In this document: positions 45,007 to 52,506 of the stretch, piece after piece
How positions within the stretch are numbered: the stretch's first letter is position 1
Layout of the letters: every line of letters begins with the position of its first letter
Assembly: GCF_034427655.1 (NCBI RefSeq)
Contig: NZ_JAXOFX010000002.1
Coordinates: 62,001-126,000, forward strand
DNA length: 64,000 bases
Source: Robertmurraya_A mangrovi
GTDB taxonomy: Bacteria > Bacillota > Bacilli > Bacillales > Cytobacillaceae
Direction of reading: 5' to 3'
Position numbers and translations under genes: made by a program
Notes under the pieces: generated by a model
The model's database searches: none
What the model was told of the DNA's origin: nothing
Seen by the model: the letters and a program-made list of their open reading frames with translations, nothing else

Positions 45007-45462
45007 ATGCGAAATGATAAATATGATAAAAAGTTTTATTTAGTCAGAGAAGATGTTTTGCCTGAGGCGATGAAAAAAACGATTGAAGCGAAGGAAATGC
45101 TTGATCGGGGGAAAGTAGATTCTGTTTGGGATGCTGTTCAAAAAGTAGACTTGAGTCGAAGTGCCTTTTATAAATATCGAGATACCGTATTCCCTTTTCA
45201 TACGGTAGTAAAAGAACGTTTGATTTCATTGTTTTTTCATCTTGAAGACCGTTCTGGAACACTTTCACATCTATTGAGTGTGGTTGCTTCAGCAGGCTGT
45301 AATGTTTTAACGATTCATCAAACGATTCCTCTACAAGGTAGAGCGAACGTGACCCTTTCTTTAAATACTGGAGATATGTCTATGGAAATTGATGAATTAC
45401 TTACCTTACTTAGAAAATTAGAATTTGTTGAAAAAGTAGAGGTGCTAGGATCAGGAGCTTAA
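45007..45462 (+). CDS. pheB: ACT domain protein PheB
   Basis: 151-residue protein with an N-terminal helical part (about 1-65, KKFYLVREDVLPEAMKKT) and a C-terminal ACT domain (about 70-147, FFHLEDRSGTLSHLLSVVASAG). ACT domains bind amino acids. It accompanies pheA but is not itself a known catalytic chorismate mutase. GGGGTGGAG lies before the ATG, and pheA follows after 74 bp. Confidence 0.92.
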   Translation: MRNDKYDKKFYLVREDVLPEAMKKTIEAKEMLDRGKVDSVWDAVQKVDLSRSAFYKYRDTVFPFHTVVKERLISLFFHLEDRSGTLSHLLSVVASAGCNVLTIHQTIPLQGRANVTLSLNTGDMSMEIDELLTLLRKLEFVEKVEVLGSGA

Positions 45463-45536
45463 AACTACTGGTTTCTAGCCCAAATTTTTTGTTTATACAT
45501 AACTGAATTTTTAAATAATTAGATGGAGGGGAGATT

Positions 45537-46400
45537 ATGAAAGTAGCATTCCTGGGGCCAAAAGCTACATTTACTGATTTAGCTGTGCGCGAAATGTTCC
45601 CTAGTTTTGAGGCTATTCCTTACATGACTATTCCAGACTGTTTAGATGCTGTCATGGAGGAAAAGACAGATTTAGCCCTAGTTCCTGTTGAGAATGCTTT
45701 AGAGGGATCAGTTAATATCACGTTAGACTACCTGGTTCATGAGATGAAGCTTCCAATAGTGGGGGAAATTACTGCCCCAATCAAACAACATTTACTCGTC
45801 CATCCAAACCATAAAGAGAATTGGGAAGATGTAGAGATTATTTATAGCCATTCTCATGCCATCGCTCAGTGTCATAAATTTTTACATTCAACATTTAAAG
45901 GCATTCCTTGTGAAAATATGACATCAACGGCTGCAGCAGCTAAATATTTGCTTGAGCACCCTGACAATAAGATGGCTGCCATTGCAAATGATTTAGCGGC
46001 AAAGGAATACGGATTGACGATTGCAAAATCCAATATCCATGACTTTAATTTTAACCATACCCGCTTTATCATCTTGGCGAAGGATACCTTTGAGATAACG
46101 GATACCCATCTTCCCCAAAAGGGCTATAAGACAACCGTTATGGTTACATTACCTTCCGATCGTTCTGGTGCTCTTCATCAAGTTTTGTCTGCTTTTGCTT
46201 GGAGAAAGCTGAACTTGTCTAAGATCGAATCTCGACCAATGAAAACAGGTCTAGGAAACTACTTCTTCATAATCGATATTGAAGGGCAAATGGATGATGT
46301 ATTAATTCCTGGTGCAATGGCTGAATTAGAAGCATTAGGTTGCGGGGTAGAAGTGTTAGGCAGCTATCCATATTTTCAAATAGAGAAAGGATCCGAGTAA
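45537..46400 (+). CDS. pheA: Prephenate dehydratase
   Basis: 287-residue enzyme making phenylpyruvate from prephenate in phenylalanine synthesis. The PDT catalytic domain (1-190) includes LVPVENALEGSVNITLDYL and NHTRFIILAKD. The regulatory ACT domain (about 200-280) has SGALHQVLSAFAWRKLNLSKI and the phenylalanine-binding ESRP motif. No chorismate mutase domain is fused. GGAGGGGAG precedes the ATG. Confidence 0.96.
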   Translation: MKVAFLGPKATFTDLAVREMFPSFEAIPYMTIPDCLDAVMEEKTDLALVPVENALEGSVNITLDYLVHEMKLPIVGEITAPIKQHLLVHPNHKENWEDVEIIYSHSHAIAQCHKFLHSTFKGIPCENMTSTAAAAKYLLEHPDNKMAAIANDLAAKEYGLTIAKSNIHDFNFNHTRFIILAKDTFEITDTHLPQKGYKTTVMVTLPSDRSGALHQVLSAFAWRKLNLSKIESRPMKTGLGNYFFIIDIEGQMDDVLIPGAMAELEALGCGVEVLGSYPYFQIEKGSE

Positions 46401-46413
46401 AGGATCCTTTTTA
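46386..46413 (+). terminator. pheA terminator
   Basis: AAAGGATCC pairs with GGATCCTTT over a 7-nt loop, overlapping the pheA stop codon, and runs into TTTTT. It also separates pheA from the convergent niaR. Confidence 0.8.
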
Positions 46414-46448
46414 CATGGCTTGTTTTTGAATTAAATGTTCGTAAAAAG

Positions 46449-46985
46449 TCATTGTTCAATTAAAAAATTTGCGTTTTTCAAAGCTAGTTCTGCTCGGTTA
46501 AGTGTTTCTTCTGAATACGCTGATATCGTATGAAGATGGATTCCATCAGTAAGTTCTGATAAGAAAGAAGCTTTTGTTGATCGAACTTTTTCCATAAACT
46601 GTTGAACTTCACTGCGATTCGATACCATAATGGATGCGGTTAAATCTCCGTAAACAGGGTGTTCAATTTTAACATCCTTAACTATAACTCCATGATCTAC
46701 TAATAAATTTAATTCGTCCTCTGTTTTATCAGGAGTATGAAAACATGCGATCGTCCGTTCAAAAGTGGTTTTAGGAGATGATTGTTTCAAATAAATGTAG
46801 CCTTGACTTGTTGCAATAATAGGCTCATTTTTTGCCTTTAGCAAAGTAATATCTCCAACAATCACTTGTCTGCTCACATTTGTTTTTGCAGCAAGCTCAC
46901 TACCAGTAATGGGTTCTTGATTCGTTTTAAGCCAATGAAGAATCAGTTCCCTTCTTTCATCACCTAGTATTTTTTTATCTGTCAT
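46449..46985 (-). CDS. niaR: NAD biosynthesis repressor NiaR (YrxA)
   Basis: 178-residue nicotinate-responsive repressor. It has an N-terminal HTH_11 DNA-binding domain (about 8-60, GSELAAKTNVSRQVIVGDI) and a C-terminal 3H domain with the histidine motifs HTPDKTEDEL, IEHPVYGDL and DGIHLHTI that bind metal and nicotinate. It is the second gene of the minus-strand nifS-niaR pair, and an operator of the expected form lies before nadB. Confidence 0.95.
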   Translation of the reverse strand: MTDKKILGDERRELILHWLKTNQEPITGSELAAKTNVSRQVIVGDITLLKAKNEPIIATSQGYIYLKQSSPKTTFERTIACFHTPDKTEDELNLLVDHGVIVKDVKIEHPVYGDLTASIMVSNRSEVQQFMEKVRSTKASFLSELTDGIHLHTISAYSEETLNRAELALKNANFLIEQ

Positions 46986-47021
46986 TACAAACTCTCCCTT
47001 TATATCCCCATTCGTTATGGC

Positions 47022-48170
47022 TTATTTTATCACAATGTGCAGGTGGGTCTGAATGATTTCTAGTATAGTATGGCCCAATTCAGTAATATCTTCCTCGGTT
47101 GTATCTCTTCCAAATGAGATTCGGATGAACTCTTTTGCTTCTTTTTCCGGTATGTTTAGCGCTCTCATTGTCTTTGAAGCAGACTGTTTTCCTGTTTGAC
47201 AGGCACTTCCTGTTGATATGGCATAGCCATGTCGATTACATTCTAGCATAACAAACTGACCTTCTAGTCCCTTTAATCTTAGGCCAAAAGTAGATGGTAG
47301 TTGACGGTGACAATCCGCATTATAGAAGGTAATCTGTTCCGCCATTGGTTCAAGAACGGATAGGAGCTTCTCTCTTAATTGAAAAAATTGTTCATGATAT
47401 TCGTTTAAAGATTGATAAGCTTTCTGAGCTGCAACTGTCATTCCTACTATGGCAGGAACATTTAGAGTTCCAGGTCTAAATCCGTACTCATGAGAGGTTC
47501 CAGGATAGAAAGGTAGCCAATTCAGCTTTGGATTTAAATAAACTGCTCCAATTCCTTTTGGTCCGTAAAATTTATGACCTGAAATGGAAAGAGCATCTAC
47601 CTGTTGACTTAAGTTTTTTAACTCTAATTTGCCAAAAGACTGAACAGTATCGCTGTGAAAAAGAATGGAATGCTGCTTGCAAAGGTTACTAATTTCGTCA
47701 ATCGGTTGGATGGTACCAATTTCGGGATTCACGTGTTGAATGGTAACAAGAACCGTATCTTCTCTTATCTCTTTTTTTAGCTCTTCTATGTCAATAAACC
47801 CTTCTTGATCAAAAGAGAGAAGAGTGATTTCATATCCATCTTGTTTTAAAGATTCAAGCGTGCTTTGAACGGATGAATGTTCGGCAACACCCGAAATGAT
47901 ATGCTTACCTTGTTTATTTTTACCTGATAAGAGAGAATGAAGGGCTAGGAAATTACTTTCAGAACCTCCACTTGTAAAATAAATTCCGTCTTTCTGAACC
48001 CCTAGTAAACTTGCTATTTCTTGACGACAGCTTTCTAATAATTGATTTGCGGCACTTCCTATATCATGGAGACTTCGGGAGTTTCCGAAATATTCTGTAG
48101 CCGCTTTAATATAGGCTTCTCCTGCATTTTTATCTAATGGACACGAAGCCGCGTAGTCAAAATATTTCAT
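47022..48170 (-). CDS. nifS: Cysteine desulfurase NifS (NAD pathway)
   Basis: 382-residue PLP enzyme that supplies sulfur, here most likely for the Fe-S cluster of NadA. The PLP lysine lies in SISGHKFYGPKGIGAVY, and the reactive cysteine loop is STGSACQTGKQSASK. FTSGGSESNFLAL and AEHSSVQ are further family motifs. It is divergent from nadB, as in B. subtilis, and is followed by niaR after 36 bp. Confidence 0.95.
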   Translation of the reverse strand: MKYFDYAASCPLDKNAGEAYIKAATEYFGNSRSLHDIGSAANQLLESCRQEIASLLGVQKDGIYFTSGGSESNFLALHSLLSGKNKQGKHIISGVAEHSSVQSTLESLKQDGYEITLLSFDQEGFIDIEELKKEIREDTVLVTIQHVNPEIGTIQPIDEISNLCKQHSILFHSDTVQSFGKLELKNLSQQVDALSISGHKFYGPKGIGAVYLNPKLNWLPFYPGTSHEYGFRPGTLNVPAIVGMTVAAQKAYQSLNEYHEQFFQLREKLLSVLEPMAEQITFYNADCHRQLPSTFGLRLKGLEGQFVMLECNRHGYAISTGSACQTGKQSASKTMRALNIPEKEAKEFIRISFGRDTTEEDITELGHTILEIIQTHLHIVIK

Positions 48171-48285
48171 TCTATCTCCAACTTTCTTCCGTCTATTTAA
48201 GAATCTATCTTTCTATTTTACATAATAATTCCATTTTTTAGGACTAATATTAATTCCATTTTAAACATCAGCACAATAAAAACTC

Positions 48286-48314
48286 TTGTCATAAGTTTAA
48301 TTCTATGTAATTAT
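48286..48314 (+). promoter_or_regulatory. Candidate nadBCA promoter
   Basis: TTGTCA (48286-48291) and AATTAT or TAATTA around 48308-48314, spacer 16-17 bp. The NiaR operator begins right after the -10. Confidence 0.45.
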
Positions 48315-48330
48315 AAGTGTCAAGACACCT
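48315..48330. promoter_or_regulatory. NiaR operator
   Basis: AAGTGTCAAGACACCT contains the palindrome GTGTC-AA-GACAC, of the kind known for NiaR/YrxA sites. It sits between the promoter and the nadB ribosome-binding site. Repressor gene niaR is divergent and 1.3 kb away. Confidence 0.8.
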
Positions 48331-48350
48331 GTTAAGCAGGAGGTAAACAA

Positions 48351-49919
48351 ATGGTGAGACATTCGAATGTGTTAATTGTTGGAAGTGGGATTGCTGCTTT
48401 GCAATTTGCTACTAAACTACGTTGTGATATAAATGTGATTATTCTCACAAAGTCTCATGTTAAAAAAGGTAATTCCTATTTAGCCCAGGGTGGAGTGGCT
48501 GCAGCGATGTCTAATAGTGATAGCGCTTACAAGCATTTTAAAGATACCCTCGAAGCTGGAAGATTTCATAATAATCCAGATCCAGTTGCCATGATGACAA
48601 TGGAAGCACCTAATTTAATATCTGAAATGTTAGAGGATGGCTGTTCGTTTGATATGGACCCTTCTGGAAATATCCTTTTAGGGATGGAAGGGGCTCATAG
48701 TGAGAAACGAATTGTTCATGGTGGCGGAGATGCTACAGGAAAAATGATTATGGAGTATTTTGCTCAAAAGGTGAAAAATAGCAACATTGAAGTAATAGAA
48801 GATTGTACCGTTTATGAATTAATGGTTAATCAGAATCAATGTTTTGGTGTAAAAGGCAAGCACATGGATGGAAAAAAAGAAATGTATACGGCTGACCACA
48901 TTGTTTTAGCAACGGGCGGTCTAGGCCAGATATATAGTTTTACTTCAAACGCTGAAACCGTAACGGGAGATGGTATCGCTTTAGCTTATAAAGCGGGTGC
49001 TGAAGTAACGGACATGGAGTTTGTACAATTCCATCCAACCCTCCTTTCTGTCGATGGTAAAGGGATTGGACTTGTTTCCGAAGCAGTGAGAGGTGAAGGG
49101 GCAAGGCTTGTTACCTCTTCAGGGAAAGAAATTATGAAGGGTGTCCATCCTCTTGAAAATTTAGCACCAAGACATATCGTATCTCAAACCATCTATGAGT
49201 ATATAAAAATAGGGGAAACCGTTTATCTAGACATTTCTAATATAGAAAACTTTGAATCTAAGTTTCCGACCATTACGGCCTCGTGTAAACAACATCATAT
49301 TGACGTAATTGGTGGGAAAATTCCTGTTGTCCCAGGATGCCATTTTTTAATGGGAGGCATCAAAACAGATTTAGAAGGTAGAACAAGTATTGAAAGACTT
49401 TATGCAATCGGTGAAGTGGCGTGTACGGGAATACATGGTGCCAATAGGTTAGCGAGCAACTCTTTATTGGAAGGATTATATTTCGGAAAGAAGTTAGCTG
49501 AACATGTAAATTCTTTCTCGAGAGAGACGGCGGCTATTCCGTGCCCTCAAGATTTTTCAATGGATATAACTCCTGTGCCACTAAATTTGCCGGAGAGAGA
49601 AATCCTACAAACAAAAATGATGGAGAACACCGGAATCGTTCGAGACAAAAAAGGATTAACGAATCAATTTAACTGGCTAGAAGCTTATCAAATTAGCCAT
49701 CTCTTAGATAGAAATCTCGAGAACTTATCAATAGAAGAAATAAATAGGGTGTTTATGACCATCACTGCCTGGCTTGTTACAAAGTCTGCTCTAGAACGAA
49801 CAGAAAGTCGTGGCGGACATTTTAGAGAGGATTACCCCTTTGAAGATGACCATAAATGGGCTAGAAAGCAAATTGTTCACAAGAGAGTGGGATCTTATTT
49901 ACAGTTATCGAATTTCTAG
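48351..49919 (+). CDS. nadB: L-aspartate oxidase
   Basis: 522-residue flavoprotein that oxidises aspartate to iminoaspartate, the first step of de novo NAD synthesis. It has an N-terminal FAD-binding GSGIAALQFA (10-19), the succinate-dehydrogenase-type segments SYLAQGGVAAAM and ATGGLGQIYSFTSN, and the active region EFVQFHPT. GANRLASNSLLEGLYFGKK and a C-terminal helical domain follow. CAGGAGG precedes the ATG. It heads nadB-nadC-nadA. Confidence 0.96.
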   Translation: MVRHSNVLIVGSGIAALQFATKLRCDINVIILTKSHVKKGNSYLAQGGVAAAMSNSDSAYKHFKDTLEAGRFHNNPDPVAMMTMEAPNLISEMLEDGCSFDMDPSGNILLGMEGAHSEKRIVHGGGDATGKMIMEYFAQKVKNSNIEVIEDCTVYELMVNQNQCFGVKGKHMDGKKEMYTADHIVLATGGLGQIYSFTSNAETVTGDGIALAYKAGAEVTDMEFVQFHPTLLSVDGKGIGLVSEAVRGEGARLVTSSGKEIMKGVHPLENLAPRHIVSQTIYEYIKIGETVYLDISNIENFESKFPTITASCKQHHIDVIGGKIPVVPGCHFLMGGIKTDLEGRTSIERLYAIGEVACTGIHGANRLASNSLLEGLYFGKKLAEHVNSFSRETAAIPCPQDFSMDITPVPLNLPEREILQTKMMENTGIVRDKKGLTNQFNWLEAYQISHLLDRNLENLSIEEINRVFMTITAWLVTKSALERTESRGGHFREDYPFEDDHKWARKQIVHKRVGSYLQLSNF

Positions 49920-49948
49920 ATTAATAGGATTTGGTAGTTGTAAGGTGT

Positions 49949-50060
49949 TCGCGGATAAACATTAGTTTTTCGCGGATAAATTCAAATTATCGCGGATAAC
50001 TTCTGTTTTTCGCGGATATATTGAAAATTTCGCGGATAAGTCCTGTTTTTCCGCGGATAA
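49949..50060 (+). repeat. Six-copy TCGCGGATAA direct-repeat array
   Basis: Copies start at 49949, 49970, 49990, 50010, 50030 and 50051, i.e. every 20-21 bp. Four are exact TCGCGGATAA; the fourth is TCGCGGATAT and the sixth CCGCGGATAA. Most copies are preceded by a T-rich stretch. It lies in the 223-bp gap between nadB and nadC. Confidence 0.95.
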
Positions 50061-50142
50061 GTCTTATTTCACAGGTTAAGGTCTATGGTTTTCATAGATA
50101 AATGCATAGCTTTCAATACAATTTTAAAAAAGGGTGGTAAAA

Positions 50143-50979
50143 ATGAACAAATTAAAGCTGCGATTATTACTTGAGCAGTTTTTTCTTGAGGATATTGGAG
50201 AAAGAGATGTTACGAGTGAGTTGATTTTTGGTGAAGAGGAACAAGGTGAAATCGTGTTCATTGCCAAGGATAATGGTATTTTCAGTGGGGAAGAAATTAT
50301 CCGAACAGGCTTTGCCATATTAGATGAGTCAGCTGAAGCAACCCTTTATGTAAAGGATGGCGACCAAATTGAAAAAGGTCAAAAGCTGGCTGTCGTTCAA
50401 GGGGCTGTTACTAACCTTCTAAAAGGAGAAAGAGTCGTTTTAAATTTAGTTCAAAGAATGAGTGGGATTGCAACGAAGACCAATGAAGCGGTAAAAATCC
50501 TCAACAGTTCCCACACAAAAGTGGTTGATACAAGAAAAACAACTCCAGGGTTAAGAATGCTAGAGAAATACGCAGTACGATGTGGCGGGGGATTCAATCA
50601 TCGATTTGGATTATATGATGCGGTCATGATTAAAGACAATCATATCTCTTTCGCTGGCGGAATTCAGGAGGCTATCTCAAAAGTTCGTTCCAACTTAGGA
50701 CATATGGTGAAAGTAGAAGTAGAAATTGAAACAAAAGAACAACTGCTCGAAGCAATTGAGGCTAAAGCAGATGTGATTATGTTTGATAACCGAACACCAG
50801 AGGAAATTAAAGAGTGGCTTAGCTTAGTGCCTACAGGGATTATGACGGAAGCTTCTGGTGGAATCACCTTAGACAATTTGGCTTCATATAAGGATACCGG
50901 TGTTGATGTAATTTCTCTAGGGTTTTTAACACATTCAGTAAAATCATTAGATATTAGTGTAAAAGTAAATATTCATTAA
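50143..50979 (+). CDS. nadC: Nicotinate-nucleotide pyrophosphorylase
   Basis: 278-residue quinolinate phosphoribosyltransferase, making NaMN from quinolinate and PRPP. ATG 50143 follows GGGTGG by 6 nt and is preferred over GTG 50134. Motifs are EDIGERDVTS, NLVQRMSGIAT, DTRKTTPGLR, KYAVRCGGGFNHRFGLYD and IKDNHI. It ends 15 bp before nadA. Confidence 0.96.
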   Translation: MNKLKLRLLLEQFFLEDIGERDVTSELIFGEEEQGEIVFIAKDNGIFSGEEIIRTGFAILDESAEATLYVKDGDQIEKGQKLAVVQGAVTNLLKGERVVLNLVQRMSGIATKTNEAVKILNSSHTKVVDTRKTTPGLRMLEKYAVRCGGGFNHRFGLYDAVMIKDNHISFAGGIQEAISKVRSNLGHMVKVEVEIETKEQLLEAIEAKADVIMFDNRTPEEIKEWLSLVPTGIMTEASGGITLDNLASYKDTGVDVISLGFLTHSVKSLDISVKVNIH

Positions 50980-50994
50980 TGGGGGAGCGAGAAT

Positions 50995-52101
50995 ATGAAT
51001 ATTTTTGATGTTGTTGAAACAAATACGAACCTTATACCTGAACGATATAAAAATATGTCTACACAAGAATTAGAGGATCGGGTTAGGGCCATTAAAACTA
51101 AGCTCGGTAAAAAGTTATACATTCCGGGACATCACTATCAAAAGGATGAAGTCATTCAATTTGCTGATGATACGGGGGACTCTTTAAAATTAGCTCAGTT
51201 ATCTGCTGAAAACCGTGAAGCTGAATTTATTGTCTTTTGCGGAGTTCACTTTATGGCAGAAACGGCTGATATTTTAACGACGAAAGAACAAAAAGTGTAT
51301 TTGCCTGATATGAGAGCAGGCTGTTCCATGGCGGACATGGCAGATATTTATCAAACAGAAAGAGCTTGGACAAAGCTTGAAGAAATGTTTGGTTCAAGCA
51401 TCATTCCGCTAACGTATGTAAATTCAACAGCCGCTATTAAAGCTTTTGTTGGAAAAAATGGAGGAGCAACGGTAACATCATCGAATGCAGAGCAAATGGT
51501 TTCATGGGCATTTACACAAAAAGAAAGAATATTATTTTTACCTGATCAACATTTAGGAAGAAATACGGCATTCAACTTAGAAGTAAGCCTTGATGAAATG
51601 GCGGTTTGGAATCCGATAAATGATACATTAGAGTATGATGGGGCAATTGAAAACGTAAAGGTAATCCTCTGGAAAGGGCATTGCTCTGTCCATGAGAACT
51701 TTACCGTAGCAAATATTAAAGATGTTCGTGAACAATATCCTGATATGAAAATCATCGTTCATCCAGAGTGCAGACGTGAAGTTGTTGAACTTTCTGACAT
51801 GAACGGATCTACAAATTATATCATTAATGCCATAGAAAAATCTGAACCTGGTTCATCATGGGCCATAGGAACAGAAATGAACCTGGTCAAACGAATCATT
51901 CAACAACATCCTGACAAGCACATCGTTTCGCTCAATCCACATATGTGTCCTTGTTTAACCATGAACAGAATCGACTTACCTCATTTATTATGGTGCCTCG
52001 AATCAATAGAAAGTGGGCAACCGCACAATATCATTGAAGTAGACGAGAAAGTAGCTGTAAATGCTAAAAAAGCATTAGTGGCTATGTTAAATCAGTCATA
52101 A
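50995..52101 (+). CDS. nadA: Quinolinate synthase A
   Basis: 368-residue 4Fe-4S enzyme that joins iminoaspartate and DHAP to give quinolinate. It is of the longer Bacillus type (about 368 residues). Cluster cysteines are expected in VFCGVHFMAE, LWKGHCSVHENF and HMCPCLTMNR. YIPGHHYQKDEVI and VNSTAAIKA are further motifs. GGGGGAG precedes the ATG. NifS, encoded divergently, is the likely sulfur donor. Confidence 0.96.
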   Translation: MNIFDVVETNTNLIPERYKNMSTQELEDRVRAIKTKLGKKLYIPGHHYQKDEVIQFADDTGDSLKLAQLSAENREAEFIVFCGVHFMAETADILTTKEQKVYLPDMRAGCSMADMADIYQTERAWTKLEEMFGSSIIPLTYVNSTAAIKAFVGKNGGATVTSSNAEQMVSWAFTQKERILFLPDQHLGRNTAFNLEVSLDEMAVWNPINDTLEYDGAIENVKVILWKGHCSVHENFTVANIKDVREQYPDMKIIVHPECRREVVELSDMNGSTNYIINAIEKSEPGSSWAIGTEMNLVKRIIQQHPDKHIVSLNPHMCPCLTMNRIDLPHLLWCLESIESGQPHNIIEVDEKVAVNAKKALVAMLNQS

Positions 52102-52132
52102 TTGGTGGCTATTTTTAACTTTTTTGATTAAT

Positions 52133-52266
52133 CTGAGTTGATTGGAGCGGAGGGCACTTGACTCCTGCAGGATTAGAGTGGATGGGAGACCCCACAGGCG
52201 TTCACGCCGAGGAGGCTCCCACCACTCCCTGCGGAAAGCAAGTGCCCGGAGCGGAAATCAACGGGC
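52133..52266 (+). repeat. Intergenic imperfect-palindrome repeat, copy B
   Basis: 134-bp element almost identical to the reverse complement of copy A (42781-42913). It occupies the first part of the 405-bp gene-free stretch after nadA. The outer arms (GTTGATT / AATCAAC and GGCACTTG / CAAGTGCC) and inner GGGAG/CTCCC arms allow a long cruciform or RNA hairpin. Confidence 0.9.
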
Positions 52267-52293
52267 AATATATAGTCTAATAAATAAATTTTT

Positions 52294-52336
52294 AAAGGTA
52301 GCTTCCATCCATTTTTGAGCTGCCTTTTTATTTTTT
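52294..52336 (+). terminator. nadBCA terminator, beyond repeat copy B
   Basis: AAAGGTAGCT pairs with AGCTGCCTTT (one G-U) over a 14-nt loop, then TTATTTTTT. The repeat therefore lies inside the nad transcript. Confidence 0.8.
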
Positions 52337-52467
52337 ACAACTCAAGAAGCCTGATAAATCAACGTTGTTTGGGTGTTATTTTCATAAAGTGTGCTAGACA
52401 AATATCATAATTTTTGTAAAAAGAGCATAAGTTTTTGTGTAGATTATTAGCAATTTGCCCATTTTCA

Positions 52468-52475
52468 CATACACT
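52468..52475 (+). promoter_or_regulatory. Candidate sigma-E -10 element for safA
   Basis: CATACACT is an exact match to the sigma-E -10 consensus CATACAmT, 32 bp before the safA start. I found no good -35 at the usual distance, only GATTATT 19 bp upstream. safA of B. subtilis is sigma-E controlled. Confidence 0.4.
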
Positions 52476-52506
52476 ATATGGACTTATGCATAGGAGGGAA
52501 ATCAGA

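Noticed and set aside
49949..50060. CRISPR array
   Set aside because: Repeats are 10 bp and spacers about 10-11 bp, far too short, and no cas gene is present.
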